Shown here: positions 23,667 to 32,009 of the stretch, piece after piece | Position numbering within the stretch: the stretch's first letter is position 1 | Layout of the letters: each line of letters starts with the position of its first letter | Assembly: GCA_028290305.1 (NCBI GenBank) | Contig: JAQGKC010000049.1 | Coordinates: 1-36,587, forward strand | Direction of reading: 5' to 3' | From: Bradyrhizobium sp. | GTDB lineage: Bacteria > Pseudomonadota > Alphaproteobacteria > Rhizobiales > Xanthobacteraceae | Length of the DNA: 36,587 bases | The notes under the pieces: model-generated | Seen by the model: the letters and a program-made list of their open reading frames with translations, nothing else | The model's database searches: none | Told to the model about the DNA's origin: nothing | Translations under genes and position numbers: made by a program

Positions 23667-25196
23667 CTAATTCTGGTCGACCTTCGCCAGGCCTGAAATC
23701 GCCGGCGCATTTAGCGGGGTTCCGTCGATGGCAAAGTGAGAGCCATGGCATGGGCAGTCCCAGCAACACTCGAAGGAATTCCAGTGCAAATGACAGCCGA
23801 GATGAGTGCAAGCCGCCGACCGGGTGTAAAGCTCGCCGCTCTCGTCGCGATAAGCGGCGATCTTAAAAAGGCCCTGACGTACGATGGCGCCATGTCCGGC
23901 CTTGAGATGGTCGAGTGAGGATAGTTCGCCGGGCGTCAGATACTCCGCGAAGCTCTTCGCGACTGTCGTATTCTCGCGCAGGAAATTGCCGATTGCCGAG
24001 GGTGTTTTGCGCGAGGGATCATAGACATCGGCCCACTTCGCCTCCTTGCCAAGGATCAGCGCCGAGTTGAGCAGACTGCCGGCAACCCCATGGGTCATGC
24101 CTTGCCCGGAGTCGCCAGTGTGAACGTAAACGCGCTCATGGCCCGGATTGCGGCCGATGAAGGCAGCATAGTCGATGGTGTCGAGCACTTGGCCGGACCA
24201 GCGGTGGCTGACCTCGCCCAGCTTCGGAATCAGGTTTCGCGCCCATGCTTCCAGCGCCTGGAAACGGACTTCTGCGTCGTCAGCTTCGCCGCTCTTGTGA
24301 TCAGCGCCGCCCACGATGACGAAATCAGTTTGTCCATCGCCAGGTTGCACCCGCACATAGTGATAAGGATCGAGGGTGTCCCAATAGAGGGCGTCGGGCA
24401 GGGCGCCGCGGCGGATCCGCATTGCCATGGCGTAGGTGCGATACGGCGACATCTTGGTGTGGAGCGCGACAGTATCGACGATGGGCGAGTTGGTGGCGAC
24501 CACCGCGGCAGTGCCGGAGAGATTGCCCCGATCGGTCCTGACGACCACCTCGCCGCCCTGCTCCTCTACCGTCTGGACGATAGTGCCGGCGCAAAGAAGG
24601 CCGCGGTTCGTCTCAACGGCGCGAGCCAGTCCTTTCAGATATTTGAGGGGATGAAAGGTCGCCTGGCCCGGGTAGCGCAAGGTGTGCTGCTCCTTGCATC
24701 CCGCCAGCGCCTCGACACCAACGATACGGTGGACCGGCGCGCCCACTTTGCGCACCGCGTCCAATTCCTCGTCAATGATAGACGGATCCGCGTTCAGCGC
24801 CTGAAACAGGAAGCCATCCACCCGACGAAAATCGCACGCGATATCTTCCCGCTGCTGGATTTTCTCGATCCGGTCGACCGCGGCGGCCTGACTTGCATAA
24901 AAGGCGCGGGAGATATCCTGTCCGCGCAGCTTGATCATCGCCGACGTCAGGTCGTCGCAAAGTGGGGCTAGATGCGCCGATGTCCGTGCGGTCATGCCGC
25001 CGGCAATCGCACCGCGGTCCACCACGATGACCTTCTGGCCTTCCATTGCCAATTCGTATGCGGTCGACATTCCGGCTATTCCCGAGCCGATCACGATTGT
25101 ATCGCACGACCGATTTCCATCGAGCTCGCGCGCATTGGGCGCGATCTCGATGTCCATCCATAGCGAACTGGAGCGCTTGTCAAAAGATTTGGTCAT
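23667..25196 (-). CDS. FAD-dependent oxidoreductase with C-terminal Rieske [2Fe-2S] domain
   Basis: A 509-residue fusion. Residues 32-62 hold the FAD-binding dinucleotide fold (DTIVIGSGIAGMSTAYELAM and KVIVVDRG) of the DAO superfamily, and the FAD domain closes near VYVHTGDSGQGMTHG. The last 100 residues are a Rieske domain: CTH as the first ligand pair and CPCH as the second, separated by HLHWNSFECCWD, in keeping with C-x-H ... C-x2-H. Members are annotated as glycine/D-amino-acid oxidases or Rieske oxidoreductases, but no substrate is established. ATG 25196 has no strong ribosome site; ATG 25157 is an alternative. No exact EcfG site was found upstream, although GGAAC occurs at 25256-25252. 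Confidence 0.88.
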   Translation of the reverse strand: MTKSFDKRSSSLWMDIEIAPNARELDGNRSCDTIVIGSGIAGMSTAYELAMEGQKVIVVDRGAIAGGMTARTSAHLAPLCDDLTSAMIKLRGQDISRAFYASQAAAVDRIEKIQQREDIACDFRRVDGFLFQALNADPSIIDEELDAVRKVGAPVHRIVGVEALAGCKEQHTLRYPGQATFHPLKYLKGLARAVETNRGLLCAGTIVQTVEEQGGEVVVRTDRGNLSGTAAVVATNSPIVDTVALHTKMSPYRTYAMAMRIRRGALPDALYWDTLDPYHYVRVQPGDGQTDFVIVGGADHKSGEADDAEVRFQALEAWARNLIPKLGEVSHRWSGQVLDTIDYAAFIGRNPGHERVYVHTGDSGQGMTHGVAGSLLNSALILGKEAKWADVYDPSRKTPSAIGNFLRENTTVAKSFAEYLTPGELSSLDHLKAGHGAIVRQGLFKIAAYRDESGELYTRSAACTHLGCHLHWNSFECCWDCPCHGSHFAIDGTPLNAPAISGLAKVDQN

Positions 25197-25316
25197 CGAA
25201 GATCAATGCCATGAACCGTACATCGCTTACCAAATCCGTCCGAGCACGTTTGTTCCATGGAGGCATTCGCCCGAAGATTGCGCCAGCCATGAAGGGTAGG
25301 CTCCAGAACGCGCCCT

Positions 25317-26045
25317 TTATCGCTCCAGCAGCAGGCGCAGCTTGAGCGCGTCGGCAGGTGCTGCGCTCTTCTGGTCATTGTCGAAATAGACGTAGACGTC
25401 ACACCCTTGCTTTTTCCACGACCGGATTCGCCGGCTCCAATCGGAGAGCACGGCGGCACGATAATGACCCTTGTAGCGTCCGCCGGGGCCGTGTCCCCTG
25501 ATGTAGATGAAATCGGCCGTCCGCTTCCACGGCGCCGGCGCGTCGTGGTGATCCGAGATGCAGAGTGAGATATTTTGATCGGATAGCAGCCTGAATATCT
25601 TTGGCGCATACCAACTCGGATGCCGGAATTCGAAACTGTACCGGCGCTTCTTCGACAACAGCCTGACGAACGATGCCAGCCGTTCGGCATTGACCTGAAA
25701 TTGCGGCGGCAGCTGAAACAGGATCGGACCGGTCTTCTCGCCCAGTAACGAAAGGCGGTTCTCGAGCAGTTCGAGGCTGTTGACCGATTCGTCCGACAGC
25801 CGCTTCCAGTGAGTGATGAATTTCGATGCCTTCCAGGCGAACACGAAATCCTTTCCGGTCTGGGCGCGCCAGCTTTTCACAGCCTCCGGCGTCGGCGTTC
25901 GATAGAACACGCCGTTCAACTCGGTGGTCGGAAACTGGCTGGCGTAATATTGAAGCTGGCTCTTGAGAGGCAGACCTTGGGGAAAAAAGGGGCCACGCCA
26001 GGAATCGTAATGCCAACCCGAGGTGCCGATCAGGATACGCGCCAT
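25317..26045 (-). CDS. DUF72 domain protein (YecE-like)
   Basis: A 242-residue TIM-barrel-like protein. Family features are the start MARILIGTSGWHYDSWRGPF, FPTTELNGVFYRTPTPEAVKSW, FVFAWKASKFITHWKRL, GPILFQLPPQF, YSFEFRHPSWYAPKIF and the C-terminal DVYVYFDNDQKSAAPADAL. DUF72 proteins have no defined activity. The ATG at 26045 overlaps the 3' end of the interrupted small ORF at 26030-26250 by 16 bases, so the two were probably one transcript. Confidence 0.9.
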   Translation of the reverse strand: MARILIGTSGWHYDSWRGPFFPQGLPLKSQLQYYASQFPTTELNGVFYRTPTPEAVKSWRAQTGKDFVFAWKASKFITHWKRLSDESVNSLELLENRLSLLGEKTGPILFQLPPQFQVNAERLASFVRLLSKKRRYSFEFRHPSWYAPKIFRLLSDQNISLCISDHHDAPAPWKRTADFIYIRGHGPGGRYKGHYRAAVLSDWSRRIRSWKKQGCDVYVYFDNDQKSAAPADALKLRLLLER

Positions 26046-26250
26046 TGCCGTTTCAATGAGGTTTCATGAGCAGCACCGACACAGCCGTCCTCCTTGGCAT
26101 CGAACGTTTGCACAATTCCGGCCCGCCTCGAGGCTCGCGCGGTCAAGAAGCGATGGATTTCGCCTTCTTCGGTGCGCTCCAGCAATTCGGCGGCTAGTGC
26201 TGCATGGCAGTTTGGATCATGCGGAAAGTTGGCTGGATAAACGCCTCCAT
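26030..26250 (-). pseudogene. Frameshifted small ORF overlapping the DUF72 start
   Basis: ATG 26250 follows GGAGG with six bases between, but the frame stops after 17 codons. One base missing near 26242 would join it to an open frame reading YPANFPHDPNCHAALAAELL, then ERTEEGEIHRFLTARA and ending KRQWRVS at 26030, for a total of 73 residues. That second frame has no start codon of its own and is closed upstream by a TAG. An EcfG-like site lies just upstream (26280-26303). The protein family is not recognised. It is either a genuine frameshift or a sequencing error. Confidence 0.5.
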
Positions 26251-26279
26251 CCGATGCCTCCGCGGTAACGTCCGATACA

Positions 26280-26303
26280 AACGGCCAGGGTGCGGCTGGT
26301 TCC
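26280..26303 (-). promoter_or_regulatory. Weak EcfG-like promoter upstream of the interrupted small ORF
   Basis: On the minus strand: GGAAC (26303-26299) followed after 15 bases by CGTT (26283-26280), or after 16 bases by GTTT. The spacer is one base short of the consensus, so support is moderate only; position and the ribosome site below it make it worth noting. Confidence 0.35.
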
Positions 26304-26401
26304 TATTCAAGGTGGCATCTTCGCTCGGAACGCGCGGGCACCCGGAGGAATGCCGGCAAAACGGCGTCGCGAGCTGGCCGCGTCGGGCACGGCGGACTTC
26401 G

Positions 26402-27643
26402 CTATTCAAGCTTTTGAGGCTGCCCCTTGGGGAGATCCCAGCCAAATACCGAACGTCCGCCGAGCGAAGCGGAACGGCTTCTCTCCGTCGCGACGTATGC
26501 TTCGAAGGACGGTCCGGTTGCCGTTCGTTCCAACCGGCGCGCCTGATCATCCAGACGTTTGAGCGCCTGCATTTCTTCGTCGCGCCCCAGTTTCGCGTGC
26601 TGCACCGCGGATTTGAGCACCCGGATGGTCTCGTCATAGACCTTGATCGGCACCGGATAAGGGTGGCGGTCCTTGCCGCCGTGCGCGAGCGAAAAACGGG
26701 CCGGGTCGCGAAAGCGATAGGGCGCGCCATGTACAACCTCCGCCACCATGGCAAGCGATTGCACGGTACGGGCGCCGACGCCTGGGGTCAGCAGCAATTC
26801 CGGAAAGTCCAGCGGGCCGCGCTCCGCAGCGGCAGCGAGCGTACCGTGCAGTCGGCGGGTAAAAACGTCACTGGAGCGGACGTCGTGCCGGGCGGGCATG
26901 ACAAGGTGCGGCAACTCGGGCTGGGGCGCGGCGTGCCCCGCAAGCGCCGCATATTCGCGGGCAATACCGTGAGGCCCCAGCACGCTAAGGAGGTCGAGCT
27001 GCGCCTTGCGGGAATTTTCGGCCCGGTGATCTGTCAGATTAATGATCTGACCTTGCGTCGGTCCATCGATCGCACTGTGGGGTTCGTCGACAAAGCTGCG
27101 CAGGTTCTCGGAATGCCAATGATAGCGACGCGCCTGGCGCTTGTCGCCGTTCATGCCTTGCTGCACCACGGTCCATTTGCCGTCATTGGTGACGAAGAAA
27201 CCGTGCAGATAGAGTTCAAAGCCGTCCTGCACGGCCGCACTGTCGACCTTGGCGACCAGCCGGCTGGCACGTGTCAGCGTTTGACCGTCGATGCCGGTCC
27301 GCTCGCCAATGGCAGTCAACTCGTCCGGCGTGCGGCGGGAATGCTTGCCGCGCCCGCCGCAGACGTAAATGCCGAGTTCGCCTTGCAACGGCGTCAATCC
27401 GCGCTTCAAGGCGCCGATCACGCTGGTGGTAATGCCAGATGAGTGCCAGTCCATGCCCATCACGGCGCCAAATGATTGGAACCAGAATGGATGCGACAGG
27501 CGCTGCAGGAATTCATCGCGCCCATAATGGTGAACCACAGCTTGGGTGATGATCGCGCCCAAAGAGGCCATGCGTTCGGCCAGCCAGGGCGGCACGCGAC
27601 CGCCGTGAAGGGGAAGATCGGCGCTGCCGGTTCGTCGTGTCAT
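26402..27643 (-). CDS. DUF763 domain protein
   Basis: A 413-residue protein beginning MTRRTGSADLPLHGGRVPPW, the conserved start of DUF763, and containing DEFLQRLSHPFWFQSFGAVM, GMDWHSSGITTSVIGALKRG and YVCGGRGKHSRRTPDEL. The family is found in archaea and many bacteria and has no proven function. A helix-hairpin-helix-like segment (LLLTPGVGARTVQSLAMVAE) in the second half suggests DNA contact. ATG 27643 has GAGGA upstream. It lies between DUF72 and an AlkB-like gene on the same strand. Confidence 0.88.
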   Translation of the reverse strand: MTRRTGSADLPLHGGRVPPWLAERMASLGAIITQAVVHHYGRDEFLQRLSHPFWFQSFGAVMGMDWHSSGITTSVIGALKRGLTPLQGELGIYVCGGRGKHSRRTPDELTAIGERTGIDGQTLTRASRLVAKVDSAAVQDGFELYLHGFFVTNDGKWTVVQQGMNGDKRQARRYHWHSENLRSFVDEPHSAIDGPTQGQIINLTDHRAENSRKAQLDLLSVLGPHGIAREYAALAGHAAPQPELPHLVMPARHDVRSSDVFTRRLHGTLAAAAERGPLDFPELLLTPGVGARTVQSLAMVAEVVHGAPYRFRDPARFSLAHGGKDRHPYPVPIKVYDETIRVLKSAVQHAKLGRDEEMQALKRLDDQARRLERTATGPSFEAYVATERSRSASLGGRSVFGWDLPKGQPQKLE

Positions 27644-27697
27644 GGTGTCCTCGGAAGCTGATCGATCGAAGTATGCATCGGGCAATGTCCCGCGGGG

Positions 27698-28309
27698 TCA
27701 GGATCGATCTACCATGGTCCGAAATGTGATTGAATGGCGGGGAGCTTCCACACCGGGAATACTGTGTTCCCAGTCCCGTCGGGCCGCACCCGCCATCATG
27801 TAGATCGACCGTGGAGCCGCATCGAGCGCAAAGCGTTCCCACCTGCCACCGGCGGCGCGCCGAAAGCGGAACCTGCACGGCGAGCCCAGCGAAACCCCGA
27901 ATATTCTGTCGAAGTGCGCCTTGTCGCGGTGCCAACCGATACCGACACCGGTATCGTATTCGGTACAGAGGACTTGGGCGATTTTGGTGCCCGGGCCGCC
28001 GAACCCTTCGATACGTTCGATCAGTGGTGCGATCCATGGCGGGATCGGATCGGCCTCCTGCAAACGACGGAGCGTGTAGTCGTAACGAAAGCCGAACGAC
28101 GCCACGCGCCGCTTGCCCTCAAATTGACCGAACTGAAACGGTTGCAGCGGAAGCGCTGTGACGCGTTCGATCAGATCCCGTTCGGTCGCCGGCGAAATGA
28201 ATTCGGCGGCGTAACGCAGGCCCTCGGGAGCGGGGGACAGGTCGGCAAATAGCGGAAGCTGCTCGGCCAAGCCGCCGGTCCTTTCATGTGGGCGAGGGGC
28301 GAATTTCAT
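27698..28309 (-). CDS. AlkB-like 2-oxoglutarate/Fe(II) dioxygenase
   Basis: A 203-residue AlkB-like protein that would oxidatively remove alkyl groups from nucleic acid or a related substrate. Visible motifs are the metal ligands His and Asp in GWHRDKAHF, the distal His in WEHSIPGVEAP, and the 2-oxoglutarate-binding RHSITFRT. FGFRYDYTLRR and the SPATERDLIERV segment match the nucleotide-recognition lid of bacterial relatives. The start is uncertain: ATG 28309 gives the usual family length, while ATG 28369 would add 20 residues, and neither has a strong ribosome site. It is divergent from the interrupted SDR gene. Confidence 0.85.
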   Translation of the reverse strand: MKFAPRPHERTGGLAEQLPLFADLSPAPEGLRYAAEFISPATERDLIERVTALPLQPFQFGQFEGKRRVASFGFRYDYTLRRLQEADPIPPWIAPLIERIEGFGGPGTKIAQVLCTEYDTGVGIGWHRDKAHFDRIFGVSLGSPCRFRFRRAAGGRWERFALDAAPRSIYMMAGAARRDWEHSIPGVEAPRHSITFRTMVDRS

Positions 28310-28356
28310 ATAGGGCAAAGTAGCTCGGAAGGAAGGGGAAGTCTGTCGACGTGAAG

Positions 28357-28381
28357 GGAACGGTTGCATCGGCCCGCAGTT
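28357..28381 (+). promoter_or_regulatory. EcfG-type promoter of the SDR gene
   Basis: GGAAC at 28357-28361, 16-base spacer, AGTT at 28378-28381. It lies about 28 bases before ATG 28409, the original start of the SDR. The -10 element differs from CGTT by one base. Confidence 0.55.
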
Positions 28382-28408
28382 AACGTGTCGAATACCCGGA
28401 GACACCTC

Positions 28409-29261
28409 ATGCCAGACTATCCGAAGCCGCCTTGTCCGGCCCAGCGGCAGCCGATGCCCGGCTCGACCGCGAAGATGGAGCCGCGGCCTGACCATGGCGA
28501 GGCCAGCTACAAAGGTCGGGCAAGCTCAAGGGAAAGAAGGCAGTGATCACGGGGGCGACAGCGGTATAGGCCGAGCGGTCGCAATCGCCTATGCGCGCGC
28601 GGGCACCGATATCCTGATCGCCTATCTCGACGAGCATGACCACGCCCACGAGGTCAAGGCGCTGATCGAACAGGAGGGCCGCAAGGCTGTGCTGGTCGCC
28701 GGCGATCTGCGAAGCCCGGAACATTGCCGCTTCGTCATCAAACACGCTATCGACCTATTGGGGCATCGGTATCTAGTCAACAACGCGGCCCATCAGGCCA
28801 CATTCAAGGACATCGGCGACATCGGCGACGAGGAATGGCAGACGACGTTCGAGGTGAACATCCATGCGATGTTCTACCTCACCAAGGCCGCTGTCCCACA
28901 CATGAAGCACGGCAGTTCGGTCATCAACACGGCAACGGTCAATTCCGATATGCCGAATCCAATCCTGCTGGCTTACGCGACGACAAAAGGCGCTATCCAG
29001 AACTTCACTGATGGACTGGCGCAGATGCTGGCCACAAAAGGCATTCGCGCGAACGCCGTAGCGCCAGGACCGATCTGGACGCCCTTGATCCCCTCGACAA
29101 TGCCGGAGGAAGCTGTGAAGAATTTTGGCAAGCAGGTGCCTCTGCAGCGTGCGGGGCAGCCGGCCGAACTGGCCACCGCCTATGTAATGTTGGCCGACCC
29201 ATCATCGAGCTACACATCCGGAGCCACCGTCGCAGTGACCGGCGGCAAGCCATTTATCTGA
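28409..29261 (+). pseudogene. Short-chain dehydrogenase/reductase with N-terminal frameshifts
   Basis: The intact family starts MPDYPKP, and ATG 28409 encodes exactly that (MPDYPKPPCPAQRQPMPGST), with GGAG upstream. After SYKG, near 28517, the frame must shift by one base to read GKLKGKKAVITG, and again near 28553 to read GDSGIGRAVAIAYARAG; both need one restored base, the second in a run of five G. Restoring two bases gives 284 residues, the normal length. A third anomaly near 28760 reads LLGHRYLVNNAAHQ where LGGxDxLVNNAAHQ is expected, one codon short. Downstream, YATTKGAIQN (Tyr and Lys of the active site) and AVAPGPIWTPLIPSTMPEE are intact. The 3' frame alone is open from 28494 but would lack the complete NAD-binding start. 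Cause is either decay or sequencing error. Confidence 0.8.
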
Positions 29262-29271
29262 GCCGCAGAAC

Positions 29272-29287
29272 CCGGTGCCAGCACCGG
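29272..29287 (+). terminator. Possible weak hairpin after the SDR gene
   Basis: CCGGTG and CACCGG flank a four-base loop directly after the SDR stop. There is no clear T run, so factor-independent termination is doubtful. Confidence 0.25.
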
Positions 29288-29410
29288 CGTGTTCGCCCAG
29301 GCTTAACGCAAAGCCCGCGCCTGGAAAGGCTCCTTTCCCGGACGGCTTAAGCTTGCACGTCTTAACGCATGTTAATGACGACGTCGAAAGAGCGCCGTAA
29401 ACTACATGTT

Positions 29411-29452
29411 GGAGTTCCCTGGCCGGATGACCGAATTCGGTCGGCCAACTCC
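29411..29452 (+). promoter_or_regulatory. Long leader hairpin just before the small gene at 29467
   Basis: GGAGTT (29411-29416) pairs with AACTCC (29447-29452), GGCC (29421-29424) with GGCC (29443-29446), and the centre GACCGAATTCGGTC (29429-29442) is a perfect palindrome. The two four-base bulges are both on the 5' side. TTTT follows at 29453-29456, and the ATG of the next gene is only 14 bases beyond the stem. It may act as a terminator, attenuator or translation control element. Confidence 0.5.
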
Positions 29453-29466
29453 TTTTGAGTTGTCCC

Positions 29467-29661
29467 ATGGCAGAAAAGAAAGACCTCCATCGGCCTGATC
29501 ATAATTTGGAGGCTGAAGCTCTGGTCGCACTGGAGGAGGCCCGCGCCCTGCCGCCTGGTCCCGAGCGAACTCGGGCGATGCAGAAAGCAGGCAATCTCCG
29601 GCATGCGGCTGATCTGCTCGGCATCGTATTTGCCAAACGCGGAAGACCGGCGAAGAGATAA
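29467..29661 (+). CDS. Small basic hypothetical protein, paralogue-like of the 21370 gene
   Basis: A 64-residue protein: MAEKKDLHRPDHNLEAEALV then ALEEARALPPGPERTRAMQK and a basic end FAKRGRPAKR. The pattern ARALPPGPERxxxxxKAxxLRHAAxL matches the small protein at 21370, suggesting a shared family. ATG 29467 is preferred over an in-frame TTG at 29455. The start follows a strong hairpin (29411-29452), and only GAG provides a ribosome site. Function unknown; the GRP-basic tail could contact nucleic acid, which is inference. Confidence 0.6.
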   Translation: MAEKKDLHRPDHNLEAEALVALEEARALPPGPERTRAMQKAGNLRHAADLLGIVFAKRGRPAKR

Positions 29662-29752
29662 AAATCTTCCCCGCTGTCACCCTCTCAGCGGGAACCGTCA
29701 GGCAATACGTCCCGATCGACCAACCGTCTTCTCGGACGTGCCCTATGGAAGT

Positions 29753-31540
29753 TTATTCTTTGCCGGGCAGGATGGTCTCCAATGCCTGTCGCGCCGCGCC
29801 GCGGATGACGCCAACCTCGTCAGGATCGCCTTTGGCGAGCGCGATCGAGAAATTCCTGGCCTGCTGGAGCGTGATGTGCGGCGGCAACGGAGGTACTTCA
29901 GGATCAGTCTTCACTTCCAGGACCACCGGCACGTCGCTGGCAAGCGCCTCCTCCCAGGCCGATCCGACCAGTTCGGGCCGATCGACATAAATTCCGCGCA
30001 AACCGATCAACTCCGCAAAGCGCGAATACGAAACGTTCGGGATCCGCTGCGACGCCTCGAATTTTGGGTCCGCGTTGATGATCCGCTGCTCCCACGTGAC
30101 CTGGTTGAGATCCTCATTGTTGAAGACACAGACGATCCAACGATGGTCTTGCCACTGCCGCCAATATTTGGCGACCGTGATCAACTCGGTCATGTTGTTC
30201 ATTTGCATGGCGCCATCGCCGACCAGCGCGATCACGGGACGATCCGGATCGGCATACTTAGCGGCAATCGCATAGGGCACCGCGGCACCCATCGACGCCA
30301 GCCCTCCCGAAAGAGAGGCTTTCATCCCGCGGCGCATTTTCAGATCGCGCGCATACCAGTTGGCACACGAGCCGGAATCGCTGGTGATGATTGCACGCTC
30401 CGGCAATCGCGGTGACAATTCCCAGGTCACACGTTGTGGATTAATGGGGTCAGCCGGTTGCCGGGCGCGGTCTTCGAGCGTTGTCCACCAATTCCTGACG
30501 TTGGTTTCGATGGTCTTGCGCCAATCTCCTGCGGGTTTTTGGCGAAGCCGTGGGAGCAGGGCACGCAGCGTTTCGGCGGCATCACCGACCAGTCCGACTT
30601 CCATGGGAAATCGGATTGACAGCATGCTCGCGTCGATGTCGATCTGTACTCCGCGAACTTTGCCTTCTTCCGGAAGAAACTCGGAGTAGGGAAATGCCGA
30701 CCCAACCATGAGAAGTGTGTCGCATTCCGTCATCAGTTGGTAGCTGGGCTCGGTGCCGAGCAGACCGATCGAGCCGGTTATCCAAGGCAAATCGTCTGGC
30801 AGAGCGGCTTTTCCGAGCAAAGCCTTGGCGCAACCGGCGGATAGCTTGTCCGCCACTGCGATGACCTCGTCGGATGCGCCGAGCGCACCGGCGCCGACCA
30901 ACATCGCGACCTTCTTGCCGGCATTGAGTATTTCGGCGGCACGATCGAGTTCAACCTCATGGGGCACGATCTTCGGCGGGACGTAGCCGATCCCGGAGTA
31001 CAACGTACCATGCGCTCGAGGCGGTTCTTCGTAAGACTCGTCTTGCAGGTCATTGGGCAGGATGATCACCGTCGCGGTCCGCCGGGCCAGCGCAATCCGC
31101 GCGGCGCGGTCGATCAAGTGGCGCACCTGGGCCGGGGAGGAGGCCTGTGCGACATAGGCGCTGGCGACATCCTTGAACATAGAAACGAGGTCGAGCTCCT
31201 GCTGGTATTGCCCGCCTAACGCATTGCGCGCCTGCTGACCGACAATGGCAAGAACGGGCTGGTGATCCAGCAACGCATCATAGAGCCCCGTGATCAGATG
31301 GGAGGCGCCAGGGCCCGAGGTCGCGATGCAAACGCCCAGGCATCCGGAAAACTTGGCGTAAGCCGACGCCATGAACGCAGCCATTTCCTCGTGCCGGGCC
31401 TGGATGAACTGGATTTTTCCATAGGCGCGATTGAGGGCGCCAAACACGCCGTTAATGCCGTCGCCGGGATAGCCGAAGATGTGGCTCACACCCCAGTCGT
31501 GGAGACGCTGAACGAGAAAATCACCTACGGTTCGGGACAC
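29753..31540 (-). CDS. Thiamine diphosphate-dependent enzyme, pyruvate oxidase/PoxB-like
   Basis: A 595-residue ThDP enzyme. The N-terminal domain shows the catalytic Glu in RHEEMAAFMASAYAKFSG and IATSGPGASHLITGLYDALL; the middle domain (about 190-330) is a Rossmann-like region (MLVGAGALG, LMVGSAFPYSEFLP); the C-terminal domain has the ThDP motif GDGAMQMNNMTELITVAKYW. This is the acetolactate synthase/pyruvate oxidase superfamily, and the length, the GQQARNALGGQYQQELDL segment and lack of a partner small subunit favour a PoxB-type (pyruvate:quinone) oxidoreductase. The start is GTG 31540, with GGAG at the right distance. An EcfG-like promoter lies at 31574-31599, linking it to stress expression. 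Confidence 0.88.
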   Translation of the reverse strand: MSRTVGDFLVQRLHDWGVSHIFGYPGDGINGVFGALNRAYGKIQFIQARHEEMAAFMASAYAKFSGCLGVCIATSGPGASHLITGLYDALLDHQPVLAIVGQQARNALGGQYQQELDLVSMFKDVASAYVAQASSPAQVRHLIDRAARIALARRTATVIILPNDLQDESYEEPPRAHGTLYSGIGYVPPKIVPHEVELDRAAEILNAGKKVAMLVGAGALGASDEVIAVADKLSAGCAKALLGKAALPDDLPWITGSIGLLGTEPSYQLMTECDTLLMVGSAFPYSEFLPEEGKVRGVQIDIDASMLSIRFPMEVGLVGDAAETLRALLPRLRQKPAGDWRKTIETNVRNWWTTLEDRARQPADPINPQRVTWELSPRLPERAIITSDSGSCANWYARDLKMRRGMKASLSGGLASMGAAVPYAIAAKYADPDRPVIALVGDGAMQMNNMTELITVAKYWRQWQDHRWIVCVFNNEDLNQVTWEQRIINADPKFEASQRIPNVSYSRFAELIGLRGIYVDRPELVGSAWEEALASDVPVVLEVKTDPEVPPLPPHITLQQARNFSIALAKGDPDEVGVIRGAARQALETILPGKE

Positions 31541-31573
31541 GGAAAACTCCAGATATCGAAGCGGCGTTCAGCA

Positions 31574-31599
31574 AACAAACGAGATGCAGGAGATGTTCC
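31574..31599 (-). promoter_or_regulatory. EcfG-type promoter of the PoxB-like gene
   Basis: On the minus strand: GGAAC (31599-31595), 17-base spacer, TGTT (31577-31574), about 34 bases before GTG 31540. The -10 element differs from CGTT by one base. Confidence 0.5.
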
Positions 31600-31684
31600 A
31601 ATTTTGAAGTCCTTGTGGACCCATCTGGTTGCGATACCGGGAAAAAGCCCGTCGATAGCAAGTACGGTAGAAGGGTGGATCGTG

Positions 31685-31837
31685 ATGAAAGAAGGCCGTG
31701 ATCGGTCTCACCTTGCAGGAATTGCTGTCGGGTGCGCCGTGTTGTTGGTCGGCATGATGGCGATACTGGTTATCGCAACCGAACCTGCTTGGCCCGGCCG
31801 CACGAGCGGCTCGATCGAGCGCCAAGCGAACCCTTGA
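31685..31837 (+). CDS. Small single-span membrane protein
   Basis: A 50-residue ORF beginning MKEGRDRSHLAGIAVGCAVL, with one transmembrane span (AGIAVGCAVLLVGMMAILVI, residues 11-30), a basic N-terminus and a polar tail EPAWPGRTSGSIERQANP. A GTG one codon upstream (31682) is an alternative start; a GAAGGGTGG stretch offers a ribosome site. It is divergent from the PoxB-like gene. The upstream frame that continues to 31262 is the antisense shadow of that gene and is ignored. No family recognised. Confidence 0.5.
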   Translation: MKEGRDRSHLAGIAVGCAVLLVGMMAILVIATEPAWPGRTSGSIERQANP

Positions 31838-32009
31838 ACGCTCCTTTGTGGGAGAAAGATGGCCCGGCGCGCAGGTTCGTTCGCCAGTCCGTAGCCAACT
31901 GGAGCCTATCACCTGTTCTTGGCGAAATTCCGTGTCAAAGAACCGAGGAACGATCGGAAGCATCGTCGATTGGTTCGGGACACTTACCCAAACAGGAAAG
32001 GGTTCGACG

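Noticed and set aside
25232..25256. EcfG promoter for the FAD/Rieske gene
   Set aside because: GGAAC is present on the minus strand but the -10 position reads ATTT or TTTG.
26204..27442. 412-codon open frame on the + strand
   Set aside because: It is antisense to the DUF763 gene, whose protein has conserved motifs and a ribosome site; the + frame has Arg/Ala-rich shadow composition.
31947..31971. EcfG promoter for the DUF4142 gene
   Set aside because: GGAAC is present but 16 bases on there is GATT, and GGTT comes only after 20 bases, outside the accepted spacing.
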